From contig NC_091300.1 of assembly GCF_038502225.1 (NCBI RefSeq), positions 46,241,788-46,305,787 on the forward strand: a stretch of 64,000 nucleotides of DNA. The letters are read 5' to 3'. The translations under genes were made by a program, and so were the position numbers. The notes beneath the pieces were generated by a model. That model searched no databases and was not told the DNA's origin. It saw only the letters and a program-made list of their open reading frames with translations. Below, piece by piece: positions 1 to 10,868 of the stretch (positions within the stretch are counted from its first letter, which is position 1; the number at the start of each line of letters is the position of its first letter). The DNA comes from Cherax quadricarinatus (taxonomy: Eukaryota > Arthropoda > Malacostraca > Decapoda > Parastacidae).

Positions 1-57
1 GAATTTTTGTGTAGATGGTCCTAATTTTGTGTTTACCTTTCATATCTAATTTTTCAG

Positions 58-271
58 GTGGATCTGCTCCCCCTCCAGAACTCATTCAGAATATAGTTTC
101 CTCAATTACAAACCAACTGGGCGTCCGCCTTGGTGGTAATCCACTCTCCACTTCGACTTCATCACCTTCCTCAACCAATAACTCCAGCTCTGCCAGTACT
201 GTTTCCTCTGCATCTGGCCCAGGTGTTCAGAGTACAGGCCCAGGACGGAACAGTCAGGCTGCAGGCAACAG
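58..271 (+). CDS. Host gene internal exon (Ser/Thr/Gly/Pro-rich protein)
   Basis: The exon is bounded by a pyrimidine-rich acceptor ending in CAG at 55-57 and a consensus donor (CAG|GTAAGT) at 269-277. It reads in one frame for 71 codons, with a residue split over the acceptor and two bases left over at the donor. The peptide starts GSAPPPELIQNIVSSITNQL and then becomes a Ser/Thr/Asn/Gly-rich linker. Amphipathic starts followed by long disordered Ser/Thr/Pro stretches are found in BAG6/Scythe-type chaperones, but I cannot confirm homology. The two leftover bases need one base from the next exon, and the exon at 49726 supplies exactly that. Upstream exons lie outside the window. Confidence 0.75.
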
Positions 272-885
272 GTAAGTTGATCACACCTTGTAATTTTTAT
301 TACTGAAGTAGGAATTCTGTATTACTCTATATCTGAAAGGGAATTTGAGATGTTATCAGTGTATGTGCTTGAGAAGGGCAAGTTACATATTCTTTGAAGC
401 TGCAGCTCACAAACTGTTGGGTCTGCTCTCCTACTTGCATTTTAATTTATTTGGTTTTGCTTTAGTGTGTGGCATTCATGCCAGTCAACTGCTCTTTGTA
501 AAAATGGGCTTGTGAATTACTCTAGCATTTTTTGGTAATCAGGGAACATTTGCAGGTCATAGTAATATCTAGTAGGCACTTGCTAGTGTCAGGCAGGTGT
601 AGCAAGCTTACACTTTAGGACTCTTATTTAAATCAGTTTTGAAAGTCTCTGAATTTTCAAGTAATTTTTATATTAAGCTCTTATAATATTCCTTTATATA
701 TTGTGTGACTGAAAAAGTTAATAAAAATTGAATAGCACTTATTATAAAGGCCTTTCCACGTGCTATTCAATTTTGAATGTACTCTGCTTTTTCAGTTGCA
801 TATACAAAAAAAATGCAATGTATAGAGGCACTTTATAAAAGCCTACTGTTTGTTGTTAATAAGAGCATTGTGAAATATTCATTGA
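272..885 (+). other. Intron sequence, no recognisable element
   Basis: AT-rich, stop-rich sequence following the donor of the first exon. I see no repeat family or reading frame in it. Confidence 0.5.
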
Positions 886-1165
886 ATTTTTTTTTTTTTT
901 TCAACAAGTCGGCCGTCTCCCACCGAGGCAGGGTGACCCAAAAAAGAAAGAAAATCCCCCAAAAAAGAAAATACTTTCATCATCATTCAACACTTTCACC
1001 ACACTCACACATTATCACTGCTTTTGCAGAGGTGCTCAGAATACAACAGTTTAGAAGCATATACGTATAAAGATACACAACATATCCCTCCAAACTGCCA
1101 ATATCCCAAACCCCTCCTTTAAAGTGCAGGCATTGTACTTCCCATTTCCAGGACTCAAGTCATTG
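886..1165 (-). mobile_element. 5'-truncated RTE-like LINE, 3' end only
   Basis: Read on the minus strand, this ends with the motif GGGTCACCCTGCC, then CGGCCGACTTGTTGA and a poly(A) tail (poly-T at 886-901 on +). The same ~270 bp form the 3' UTR of the longer LINE at 52084-57475 and recur at 53733. Only the untranslated 3' part is present, as expected from incomplete reverse transcription. Confidence 0.8.
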
Positions 1166-1589
1166 AATATAATCATAAAATACAAAAATGCATCATTTTG
1201 TATCAGTTTTGTGACATTTATCTGTTAACTATATATTGTATATTTTTTGTTATTTAATTTGGTGGAAAACAGTGGCTATTACTAATGGCAGGTGTGGGTA
1301 GTTGAGTGATGGGAGAGTGAATAACGTAAGTGTAGTATGTCACCTTAGTTATAAAGTATCTACTGAGCTCTGACCTACATTCTTAACACTTGCCCACCTT
1401 GCCTTCATCCCTTCTGCACTCTTTCTTAACACAAAATTATATTAAAGATTAGTAAGTGGCACAGATAGGCCCACATAGGGATGAAGTAAAAAGTGTTCTG
1501 TACTGCTTATTTTAGCCTTGCTAATATGCACTGTTTCTTTACTAGAAATAGGTAAATACAAGTGTGTGCACTATATGTATGTATAGTAT
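1166..1589. other. Unassigned AT-rich intron sequence
   Basis: No reading frame, tandem array or recognisable repeat seen. Confidence 0.4.
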
Positions 1590-1665
1590 GTTTTAAAACA
1601 TCAGCTATTTCCCACCAAGGCAGGGGTAACCCAGACAAGAAAAAGACATTCACCATCACTTATTT
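1590..1665 (-). mobile_element. Diverged scrap of the RTE-like LINE 3' end
   Basis: A degenerate match to the same 3' terminal motif (CCCACCAAGGCAGGGGTAAC on +), without flanking similarity. Probably an old fragment. Confidence 0.45.
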
Positions 1666-1907
1666 CCTAGCTGTCTTTCTAGAGATTCATAGAGATCAAA
1701 ATACAAATGAACCACAAGTCTCCGCTCACTGCACTCTTAACATTCTTACATTAGCTCGATAGATACTCAGACACCTGCCTCTCAGAACCTTGACTGCTCT
1801 TCCTCCATCCCTTCTTCAGATATTCACTACACTGCACCCTTCCACATTCGGTTCATGTACCTTCTCTTAGTCATTCTATTTTGTTTATTCATTTTTATAT
1901 AATTAAA

Positions 1908-2290
1908 TCATAAGAATGTAAGAAAGAAGGAACACTGCAACAGCCCTACTGGCCCATGCGAGGCAGGTCCAATTCTCCCACCAGCTTAAGCCAATGCCTA
2001 AACCTAGTCAGGTCAGTCACATTCACTTAAGGGAGGAGCACGGCATCTGCCCTAGTAGCACAAGCAAGTCAGGTCCGACTCGCACCCACCCACACCCACT
2101 TGTGTATTTATCCAACCTATTTTTAAAATTACACAGTGTCTTTGCTTCTATGACGGTACTCGGGAGTTTGTTCCACTCACCCACACCTCTATTACCAAAC
2201 CAGTGCTTTTCTATATCCTTCCTGAATCTGAATTTTTCCAATTTGAAACCATTGCTGTGAGTCCTGTCTATTTTTAGCACTATTTACATC
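1908..2290 (-). pseudogene. C-terminal fragment of a second LINE family
   Basis: The minus strand from 2280 to 2023 reads an 85-residue frame containing KHWFGNRGVGEWNKLPS and then LCNFKNRLDKY. This is the typical C-terminal segment after the RT thumb in CR1/L2-type non-LTR elements (pattern FFxxRVVxxWNxLPxxVVxAxxxxxFKxRLDKY). It differs from the LINE at 4144-6928 and so represents another family. Endonuclease and RT are absent. The rest, to 1908, looks like its 3' UTR. Confidence 0.65.
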
Positions 2291-2338
2291 CCCTTTTATT
2301 AATTCCTGTTTTCCATGTATATACCTTAATCATTTTTT

Positions 2339-2829
2339 ATTTTTTTTTTTTTTTTTTTTTGCTTCTTTCAACAAACCGGCCGTATCCCACCAAAACAGGG
2401 TGGCCCAAAAAGAAAAATGAAAGTTTTTCTTCTTAAATTAAGTAATTTGTATAGGAGAAGGGATTACTAGCCCCTTGCTCCCGGCATTTCAGTTGCCTCT
2501 TAAAACACGCATGGCTTACGGAGGAAGAATTCTGTTCCACTTCCCCATGGATGTAAGAGGAAATAAACAAGAACAGTAACTAGAAAGAAAATAGAAGAAA
2601 ACCCAGAGGGGTGTATGTATACATATGCTTGTACATGTATGTGTAGTGTGACCTAAGTGCAAGTAGAAGTAGCAAGACATACCTGAAATCTTGCATGTTT
2701 ATGAGACAGACAAGAGACACCACCAATCCTACCATCATGTAAAACAATTACAGGCTTCCGATTTACACTCACTCGGCAGGACGGTAGTACCTCCCTGGGT
2801 GACTGCTGTCTACCAACCTACTACCTAGA
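2339..2829 (-). mobile_element. Short non-autonomous element built from both ends of the RTE-like LINE
   Basis: On the minus strand the first ~380 bp (2829 to ~2440) match the 5' UTR of the LINE at 57475-57090. The last ~80 bp match that LINE's 3' terminal motif, followed by a poly(A) tail (poly-T at 2339-2360 on +). All coding sequence between them is missing. A second copy with clean target duplications lies at 45154-45631, so this is a mobile unit and not a chance truncation. Confidence 0.75.
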
Positions 2830-3348
2830 GGAAGAAGTGAATGTTCTCAGATATTTGGGAGTTGACTTGTCAGCGGATGGGTTTATGAAGGATGAGGTTT
2901 ACCATAGAACTGATAAAGGGAAAAAGGTGAGTTGTGCTTTGAGGTTTCTGTGGAGACAAAAAAACATTACCCGTGGAGGCAAAAAACGGAATGTACGAAT
3001 GTAAAGTGGTACCAACACACTTATGAGTGTGAAGCATGATTTGTAAATGCTGCAGCGAGGAGGTGATGGCAGTGGAGATGTCTGAGGGCAATGTGTGATG
3101 TAAATATGCAGAGAATTTGTAGTGTAGAAATTAGAAGGTGTGGAGTTACTACAAGTATTAGAGGGATGAAGAGTTGATGTTGAGGTGGTGTGGTCATTTA
3201 GAGAGAATGGAGTAAAGTAGAATGACTTGTAGAGTGTACAAGTCCATAAGGGAACGAAGGTGGGGTAGGGGTCGTCCCTGAAAAGTTTGGAGGGAGGGTG
3301 TCAAGGAGGTTTTGTTGGTTAGGGGCTTGGCCTTCCAGCAAGTGTGCG
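2830..3348 (+). pseudogene. RTE-like LINE fragment: end of RT and C-terminal region
   Basis: The plus strand reads EEEVNVLRYLGVDLSADGF and then KDEVYHRTDK, closely matching VNVFRYLGVDVSVDGF in the minus-strand RT at 52898-53779. Downstream are recognisable but frameshifted remains of the segment that reads CLRAMCGV in the other copy. It is joined directly to the short element on its left and dissolves into the AC array on its right. Not functional. Confidence 0.75.
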
Positions 3349-3811
3349 TGAGCACACACCACACACACACACCACACACCACACACACCACACACCACAC
3401 ACACACACCACACACCACACACACACACCACACACACACACACCACACACACACACCACACACACACACCACACACACACACCACACACACACACCACAC
3501 ACACACACCACACACACACCACACACACATCACACACACATATCACACACACATATCACACACACACATCACACACACACATCACACACACACATCACAC
3601 ACACACATCACACACACACATCACACACACACAACACACACACACATCACACTCATCGCACACACTCATCGCACACACTCATCACACACACTCATCACAC
3701 ACACTCATCACACACATCACACACACTCATCACACACACTCATCACACACACATCACACACACACATCACACACATCACACACATCACACACACAGACAC
3801 ATGACACACAA

Positions 3812-3906
<95 letters not shown>

Positions 3907-4143
3907 ACACACACACATCACACACACACACACATCACACACACACACACATCACACACACACACACATCACACACACACACACATCACACACACACACA
4001 CATCACACACACACACACATCACACACACACACATCACACACACATCACTCACACGCACATCACTCACACGCACATCACTCACACACATCACACACACAC
4101 CTCAGACACATGCACATGCACGCACGCACACACACACACACAC
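3349..4143. repeat. (AC)n-rich compound microsatellite, ~0.8 kb
   Basis: Arrays of ACACACACC, ACACACATC and CACACTCATCG variants surround an almost pure (AC)n core at about 3812-3903. Long His/Thr and Cys/Val frames on both strands are products of the repeat and are not genes. It lies between two LINE fragments. Confidence 0.97.
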
Positions 4144-4149
4144 AGAATA

Positions 4150-4686
4150 ATAAGAGATTCAATCTTTCCATCTGGATATCAAATCCTCAGGAAAGACAGA
4201 GGGAGGAGAGGGGGAGGAGGAGTTGCACTACTCATTAAAAACCAGTTGGGGTTTGAGAAAATGGAAGGAATGAATGGCACTGGCGAAAGGGACTACTTAG
4301 TAGGAACAATCCAGTCTAAGGGACATAAGGTGATAATTGCAGTAATGTACAACCCACCACAGAACTGCAGGAGGCCAAGAGAAGAATACGATGAGAGCAA
4401 CAGAGCAATGGTCGACACACTAGCCGAGGTGGCCAGGAGAGCACACATGGGGGGAGCAAAGTTACTAGTTATGGGTGATTTCAATCACAAGGAGATTGAC
4501 TGGGAAAACCTGGAGCCCCATGGGGGTCCCAAAACATGGAGAGCCAAGATGATGGAAAACCTCATGCATCAACATGTTAGAGACACTACCAGAGAGAGAG
4601 GAGAGGATGAACCAGCAAGACTTAACCTTGTATTCACCTTGAGTAGTTTTGACATCGAGGATATCATGTATGAAAGGCCCCTGTGA
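4150..4686 (+). pseudogene. Endonuclease remnant of the CR1/L2-like LINE
   Basis: Residues such as IIAVMYNPPQN and LLVMGDFNHKEIDWEN match the APE-type endonuclease core; GDFN is the conserved metal/phosphate-binding block. A weak upstream frame (GGGVALLIKNQLGFEK) extends it to about 4150. The N-terminal third with its catalytic Glu is missing and the C-terminal S-D-H block is not in frame. Confidence 0.8.
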
Positions 4687-4698
4687 GCTAGTAATCAT

Positions 4699-6373
4699 GT
4701 GGTTCTGTGCTTTGACTACATAGTTGAGCTCCAAGTGGAGAGAGCAGCAGGAATAGGGTGGGAAAAACCAAACTACAAAAGGGGGAACTACTCAGGCTTG
4801 AGGAACTTCTTTCAAGACATTCAGTGGGAGAGGGAACTGACAGGAAAACCAGTACAAGAAATGGACTATGTGGCAACAAAATGCAAGGAGGCAGAGGAGA
4901 GGTTTGTTCCCAAGGGAAACAGAAATAATGGGAAGAACAGAACGAGTCCTTGGTTCACCCAAAGGTGTAGGGAGGCAAAAACTAGGTGTACTAGAGATTG
5001 GAAAAGGTACAGAAGACAGAGAACTCAGGAAAATAAAGAGATTAGCCGAAGAGCCAGAGACGAATATGCACAGATAAGAAGGGAGGCTCAGCGGCAATAA
5101 GAAAATGACATAGCATCGAAAGTCAAGACTGACCCGAAGCTGTTGTACAGCCACATCAGGAGGAAAACAACAGTCAAGGACCAGGTAATCAGACTGAGGA
5201 AGGGTAATGGGGAATTCACAAGAAACGACCGGGAGGTATGTCAGGAGCTCAACACAAGATTTAAAGAAGTATTTACAGTGGAAACCAGTAGGACTCCAGG
5301 AAATCAGAGCAGGGGGGTGCACCAGCAAGTGCTGGATGAGGTACATATAACCAAGGAGGAGGTGAAGAATCTGCTATGCGAACTTGACACCTCAAAGGCG
5401 GTGGGACCAGACAACATCTCTCCGTGGGTCCTTAAAGAGGGAGCAGAGATATTGTGTACCGTTAACAAAGATCTTCAACACATCATTTGAAACTGGGCAA
5501 CTCCCTGAGGTATGGAAGATGGCAAATGTAGTCCCAATTTTTAAAAAGGGAGACAGACATGAGGCACTAAACTACAGACCTGTATCACTAACATGTATAG
5601 TATGCAAGGTCATGGAGAAGATCATCAGGAGGAGAGTGGTGGAGCACCTGGAAAGAAACAAGTGTATAATTGACAACCAGCATGGTTTCAGGGGGGGAAA
5701 ATCCTGTGTCACAAACCTACTAGAGTTTTATGACAAGGTGACAAAAGTAAGACAAGAGAGAGAGGGGTGGATCGACTGCATTTTTTTGGACTGCAAGAAG
5801 GCCTTCGACACAGTTCCTCACAAGAGGTTACTGCAAAAGCTAGAGGATCAGGCACACATAACAGGAAAGGCAATGCAATGGATCAGAGAATACCTGACAG
5901 GGAGGCAACAACGAGTCATGGTACGTGACGAGGTGTCAGATTGGGCGCCTGTGACAAGCGGGGTTCCACAGGGGTCAGTCCTAGGACCTGTGCTGTTCTT
6001 GGTATATGTGAATGACATAACGGAAGGGATAGACTCAGAAGTGTCCTTGTTTGCGGACGATGTGAAGTTAATGAGAAGAATCAAATCCGTTGAGGATCAG
6101 GCAGGACTACAAAGAGACCTGGACAGGCTACAAGCCTGGTCCAGCAACTGGCTCCTTGAGTTTAACCCTGCCAAATGCAAAGTCATGAAGATTGGGGAAG
6201 GGCAAAGAAGACCGCAGACACAATATAGTTTAGATGGCCAAAGTCTGCAAACCTCACTCAAGGAAAAAGATCTGGGGGTGAGTATAACACCGAGCATATC
6301 TCCCGAGGCGCACATCAATCAGATAACTGCTGCAACATACGGGCGCCTGGCAAACCTACGGATAGCGTTCTGA
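4699..6373 (+). pseudogene. Reverse transcriptase of the CR1/L2-like LINE, frameshifted
   Basis: Three frames together cover the linker and the RT. Visible RT blocks are SKAVGPDNISPWVL (5395 region), NVVPIFKKGDRHEALNYRPV, DNQHGFRGGKSC, CIFLDCKKAFDTVPHKRL, TSGVPQGSVLGPVLFLVYVN and the catalytic FADD at 6050-6061. A stop at ~5098 and a frameshift at ~5460-5490 break it. The FADD box and the GVPQGSVLGP box are intact, so the decay looks moderate rather than ancient. Confidence 0.9.
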
Positions 6374-6835
6374 TACCTCAGTAAGGATTCGTTCAAGACT
6401 CTGTATACCATTTACGTCAGGCCCATACTGGAGTATGCAGCACCAGTTTGGAATCCACACCTAGTCAAGCACGTCAAGAAATTAGAGAAAGTGCAAAGGT
6501 TTGCAACAAGACTAGTCCCAGAGCTACGGGGATTGTCCTACGAAGAAAGGTTGAGGGAAATCGGCCTGACGACACTGGAGGCCAGGAGGGTCAGGGGAGA
6601 CATGATAACGACATATAAAATACTGCGCGGAATAGACGAGGTGGACAAAGACGGGATGTTCCAGAGATGGGACACAGACACGAGAGGTCACAATTGGAAG
6701 TTGAAGACTCAGATGAATCAAAGGGATGTTAGGAAGTATTTCTTCAGTCATCGAGTAGTCAAGCCGTGGAATAGCCTAGAAAGTGAAGTAGTGGAGGCGG
6801 GAACCATACATAGTTTTAAGGCGAGGTATGATTAA
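6374..6835 (+). pseudogene. C-terminal region of the CR1/L2-like LINE
   Basis: After a stop at 6371 the same frame resumes with YIRPILEYAAPVWNPH-like sequence (YVRPILEYAAPVWNP), then QRFATRLVPELRGLSYEERL, and ends YFFSHRVVKPWNSL, a typical CR1/L2 C-terminus. It stops at ~6833 near the 3' UTR. Confidence 0.85.
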
Positions 6836-6923
6836 GCTCATGGAGCAGGGAGAGGACCTAGTAGCAATCAGTGAAGAGGTGGGGCCAGGAGCTATGACTC
6901 GACCCTGCAACCACAAATAGGCG

Positions 6924-6928
<5 letters not shown>

Positions 6929-6977
<49 letters not shown>
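6929..6977. repeat. (AC)n microsatellite at LINE 3' end
   Basis: A near-perfect AC run starting directly after GCGAGT, the last bases of the LINE. Confidence 0.95.
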
Positions 6978-6978
<1 letters not shown>

Positions 6979-7147
6979 ACACCATACTCACAAACCATAC
7001 CCCCAGCCGGGATTGAACCCGCGGTCATAGTCTCAAAACTCCAGCCCGTCGCGTTAGCCACTAGACCAGCTAGCCACAATAAGATTCATCCAACTAGGTA
7101 TATTTCTACACCATCGTGTAGAAATATACCTATGTCATTACGATTTC
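6978..7147 (-). mobile_element. tRNA-derived SINE head with flanking hairpin
   Basis: On the minus strand, 7075 to 7004 is tRNA-like: an A-box-like TGGTCTAGTGG and a B-box-like GGTTCAATCCC at tRNA spacing, ending GGCTGG. Acceptor pairing is poor and there is no clean anticodon arm, so it is a SINE promoter and not a tRNA gene. Upstream on the same strand is a perfect 17-bp inverted repeat (7095-7132). The 3' side runs into the AC array. Confidence 0.65.
7095..7132. repeat. Perfect 17-bp inverted repeat with a 4-nt loop
   Basis: TAGGTATATTTCTACAC at 7095-7111 is the exact reverse complement of 7116-7132; the loop is CATC. It lies next to the tRNA-like SINE head. Confidence 0.9.
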
Positions 7148-7588
7148 TTGAACCATACTCACACACCATACACACATACACACACCATACACACACACAC
7201 ACACACCATACACACACACACCATACACACACACACACACCATACACACACACACACACCATACACACACACCACACACACACACACCATACACACACCA
7301 TACACACACACCATACACCATACACACACACCATACACACACCATACACACACACCATACACACACACCATACACACACACCATACACACACACCATACA
7401 CACACCATACACACACCATACACACACACACCATACACACACACACCATACACACACACACCATACACACACACACCATACACACACACCATACACACAC
7501 ACCATACACACACACACCATGCACACACTCCGTACACACACACCATACACACCATACACACACACCATACACACACACACCACACACA
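7148..7588. repeat. CCATACACAC-type microsatellite
   Basis: Tandem CCATACACACACA units of variable length over ~440 bp. Open frames through it on both strands are repeat artefacts. Confidence 0.96.
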
Positions 7589-7601
7589 TCGGGTCAAGGA
7601 C

Positions 7602-8056
7602 ATTAAGTAATTAGATAAAGTGCAAAGGTTTGCTGCAAGGTTAGTTCCAAAGCTAAGGGGAATGTCCTTTGAAGAAAGGCTGATGGAAATTGGCCTAACG
7701 ACACTGGAGGACAGGAGGGATAGGGGAGACATTATAATGACGTATAAAATACTGCGTGGAATAGACAAGATGGACAGACAAGATGTTCCAGAGAGGGGAC
7801 ACAGAAACAAGAGGTCACTCTTTGAAGTTAAAGACTCAAGTGAGTCACAGGGATGTTAGGAAGCAGTTCTTCAGTCATAGAGTGGTCAGGAAGTGGAACA
7901 GTCTGGTGAGTGATGTAGTGGAGGCAGGAACCATACATGGATTTAAGATGAGGCATGATAAAGCTCATGGAGCAGGGGGAGAGGACCTATTAGTGTTCAG
8001 TGAAGGGGCGGGGCCAGGAGCTGAGTCTCGACCCCTGCAACTAAAATTAGATGAGT
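7602..8056 (+). mobile_element. 5'-truncated copy of the CR1/L2-like LINE tail
   Basis: It begins inside the C-terminal region (QRFAARLVPKLRGMSFEERL) and follows the element at 6480-6928 closely to its end, including the GATGAGTACACAC terminus. A frameshift sits at ~7785. Confidence 0.85.
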
Positions 8057-8071
8057 ACACACACACACACT
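8057..8071. repeat. Short (AC)n at second LINE tail
   Basis: Seven AC units directly at the LINE 3' end, at the same junction as at 6929. Confidence 0.85.
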
Positions 8072-8635
8072 GAACACACAGTATAATTTATTGTTTATTT
8101 TTACTTTTTTGTTGTTGTAAGTTTATGTAGGAGTAATACAACATTACTATTATATGAGTGTGATTGTGCTCAGAACATAGTATGAGTCATGTTGACTCAC
8201 TACTGCCTTATATATATGCTATATACACTATAATTTTTACTTGATTTTTTTTTTTTATTTACTGTTGTGAGCTTCTGAAGCATTACAATGAATACTGTGC
8301 TACCCTGAGTTTTGTTCTGCTCTCAACTTGAACAATATTATAAGTGTATTATTGTAACTGCTTTTGCAAGTGTATTTTTGGGGGTCTGAAATGGACTAAT
8401 CTAGTTTACTTTATTCCTTATGGGATTAAATTCATTCGGTAAATACACTCTAATAGCCTTCTGGGACGAATTATGTACAAAACTGTGGGTACCACTGTAC
8501 TTGCATTGGTACAATTATTTCAGTGTGTTAGTTATCAAAACGTGGAAATTATTCAGTGTTTGAGTTATCCTGGGTTATAAATGATGTGCTTTTTGGCTGA
8601 ATTCCACTGTTAGTATCATGAAATTGTAATAAATT
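8072..8635. other. Unassigned AT-rich intron sequence
   Basis: No frame or repeat recognised. Confidence 0.4.
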
Positions 8636-8815
8636 TTAACTGAATAAGTCATCTTTGAGCCACTTGCACATCCTGTTTGCTAGAGAAGAAGCTGGTGGTG
8701 GAACAACAGCTCCTGGTTCCTTTTCTTTACTTTTGCTAGTGATGTGTATTAGTACATAGGACTTCATCAACCCCTGAGCAATTAACCATGATACATTGTG
8801 TGGGTCCTGCTGGTC
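8636..8815 (-). other. 59-codon open stretch of unknown origin
   Basis: Minus strand, between stops at 8816-8818 and 8636-8638. It contains EPGAVVPPPASSLANRMCKW followed by LKDDLFS and a stop. The composition (Pro run, then a charged helix-like end) is more protein-like than its AT-rich surroundings. I do not recognise it. It could be an exon remnant of a captured gene, a transposon fragment or chance. Confidence 0.25.
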
Positions 8816-9849
8816 TTAGATTTTTTTTCAAATGTTTAAATAGGTGGAAAGAGACTAAAGAATTGCCCTGAGGTAAAAAAAAAAAAAAAAAAAAAGTATT
8901 GGCAGGTGTCAGGTTTGTAGTAAAAAAAAAATGGTGTGTACTAGTATGTCTGACAGTACCATCACCTGCGTACTGGTATGTCGGACACAGTTAAAAAACT
9001 GATAATGTAATTTCAGATTTTTTCTTCTAGGTTCACAACTCTTCCAAGTATTATCAGTCACTTATTTTACAGCTTTTGTATATAAACAAATTAAAGACTC
9101 GAAGTGCCATCTGGCATCTTTGTTTAAGGTGCACGTGTACTGGAAAATAATTCCTTTCCCTTAATCATTCCCCAGTTTGAGTTTCATTTTAAAGACCACT
9201 CAAGCCCTCTTGGGTTAACTAATTGATAGAGACTGCAGTTGTGGATGCAGTGTAAATTGAGACATTAGTTAATCCATTATTTATTAAAATTAGACAAGGG
9301 TTAGATTTTACAAAGAATATAAATAGTTCATCATTTGTTAGGCTGAATAAAATTGTAAATTATAACCAGCAGTTTCAGCTTGCAGAATTAGTGTACATAT
9401 ATGAGCTAATTGTGATTGTTTAATTTTGTACAAGTCTTTTGTTAAGCCACTGAGAGCGAGCTTAGATAAATTGATACGGGTTATGAATAATGAAGTAATT
9501 ACTAAGTAGCTGTCCATAATCCTGTTGCATAAAGGTAAAAAACTTTATGGTGTAATAAATGAATTAATTTGGTGGGAATTATTAAAATGAGTGGCAGAGA
9601 TGACTTTGCTTGCTTACTACCCATTATGGTCTGAAAAGAGGGGGTTTTTCATCTAAGTTTTGTTTCCTACTTTTTGTGTAAAGCATTTAAAAATATTAAT
9701 ACATGCATAAAAATATTGTTTGAGTCTGCACTTCACACTTCCACTTACCTTTCTAGGCCCAAGTAATGAAGATCTTGTACCTTTCCATGTGGTATTGCCA
9801 CCTCCTGCCTCTATTTAGCTTGTCATTATTAGCTTACTGCAGTCAGTCA
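8816..9849. other. Unassigned AT-rich intron sequence with short A-runs
   Basis: Poly-A tracts at about 8876-8895 and 8922-8930 may mark old retroposon ends, but I cannot define an element. Confidence 0.35.
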
Positions 9850-10868
9850 TCGAGTAGCAAATCCAGTGGCTCTACCTTCAGTTATGAACCATTCAAGATT
9901 ACTTGAGCAGTTCTATTCCTTTGTTCTCAGTGGATACTTTTACAGTGCTCATTGTGTTTACTGTTCTCTGCTGGTTACCTCTTCAAGGGGGGCTCGTTGT
10001 GGTGAAGAGGCTATTGGTCTGAGGAATTGGACCTTTTGGTGGTCTTCCTCAGACTGAACCTAATTACCCCCCAATCCTCCATTCCCTATCCCATCCTCCC
10101 CAGTCCCCCCTTTTTCCCTTTCCTCCCCCCTCCCAACCTTTACCTTTTCCCCGTCCCGTTTGTAGCCTCTGGGGTCCTTCCCTCTGGCATTACAGTTTCT
10201 AGGTAGCGGGAAGTGTGCTGGAGTTCATCTGGCTCCGTGAGGCTCTTCGGGTGTGGTGTAATTTGCAGTGGAATCTGGATTGTCTGGAGGTGCCCTCCTT
10301 CCTTTCTGGATTTCCAGGAAGTGGGCGGGGTGTCCTGCAGATGACGGGTGTATCACCAGAGGCTTTCTGTTGGTTCTGGGAGGTGACAGCCAAAGGAGGT
10401 ATGCTTTGTGGCTTATTTCCAACCGCCCTCTCTTATCCGCCGAGGTGGCTCGGTAGATGTGAGGTTGCTATCCCTGGAGTGCTGGTTTACTGGCATGAAG
10501 GGTAGGGTATGACATGGGTTCCATGCTGCATCTCTACTACTTGTGGGCTTGAGGCCCTCTCGGATGAGGGGGGAACTTACGACCCTTTCATGCATTCTAG
10601 TGACTGTCCCTCCGCTGTCCCTTTTTTTTTTCTTTAAAATAAAAATTAAGTAAGAAGTACCACTATCATGGAGTCTTCGTTCCATGATAACCCTCTTCCT
10701 TCCAGGCCCCTTTTGGTTCCCGCATCCTGTTCTGACCCAGCTTCATTATTGGAGGATTCTCTAGACTCTTCCCATACCCCTGTACCTTCTGCTGGTGACA
10801 CTTCGTCACCTGGTCCAGGTGCTGCGACTCCACCTATTTCTATTAGTGCCTCTACCTCTTACATGCCT

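Larger units (their letters stand above)
4144..6928 (+). mobile_element. CR1/L2-like non-LTR retrotransposon, 5'-truncated and decayed
   Basis: The order of domains is APE-type endonuclease (partial), linker, reverse transcriptase and CR1-like C-terminal region, ending in a short 3' UTR that runs into (AC)n. The 5' end is cut by the preceding microsatellite. Several frameshifts and stops make it inactive. A 5'-truncated relative lies just downstream at 7602-8056. Confidence 0.88.

Noticed and set aside
3312..4238. 308- and 268-residue His/Thr frames and Cys/Val frames on the other strand
   Set aside because: Pure products of the (AC)n array; no start context, no non-repeat domain.
5384..6373. 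Functional reverse transcriptase gene of the host
   Set aside because: Catalytic boxes are good, but upstream frameshifts, a terminal stop and typical LINE neighbours show a dead LINE.
7004..7075. tRNA gene
   Set aside because: A and B boxes are present but arm pairing is poor and the context is a repeat, so SINE is preferred.
7086..7810. Cys/Val/Tyr-rich frames on the minus strand
   Set aside because: Generated by the CCATACACAC microsatellite.
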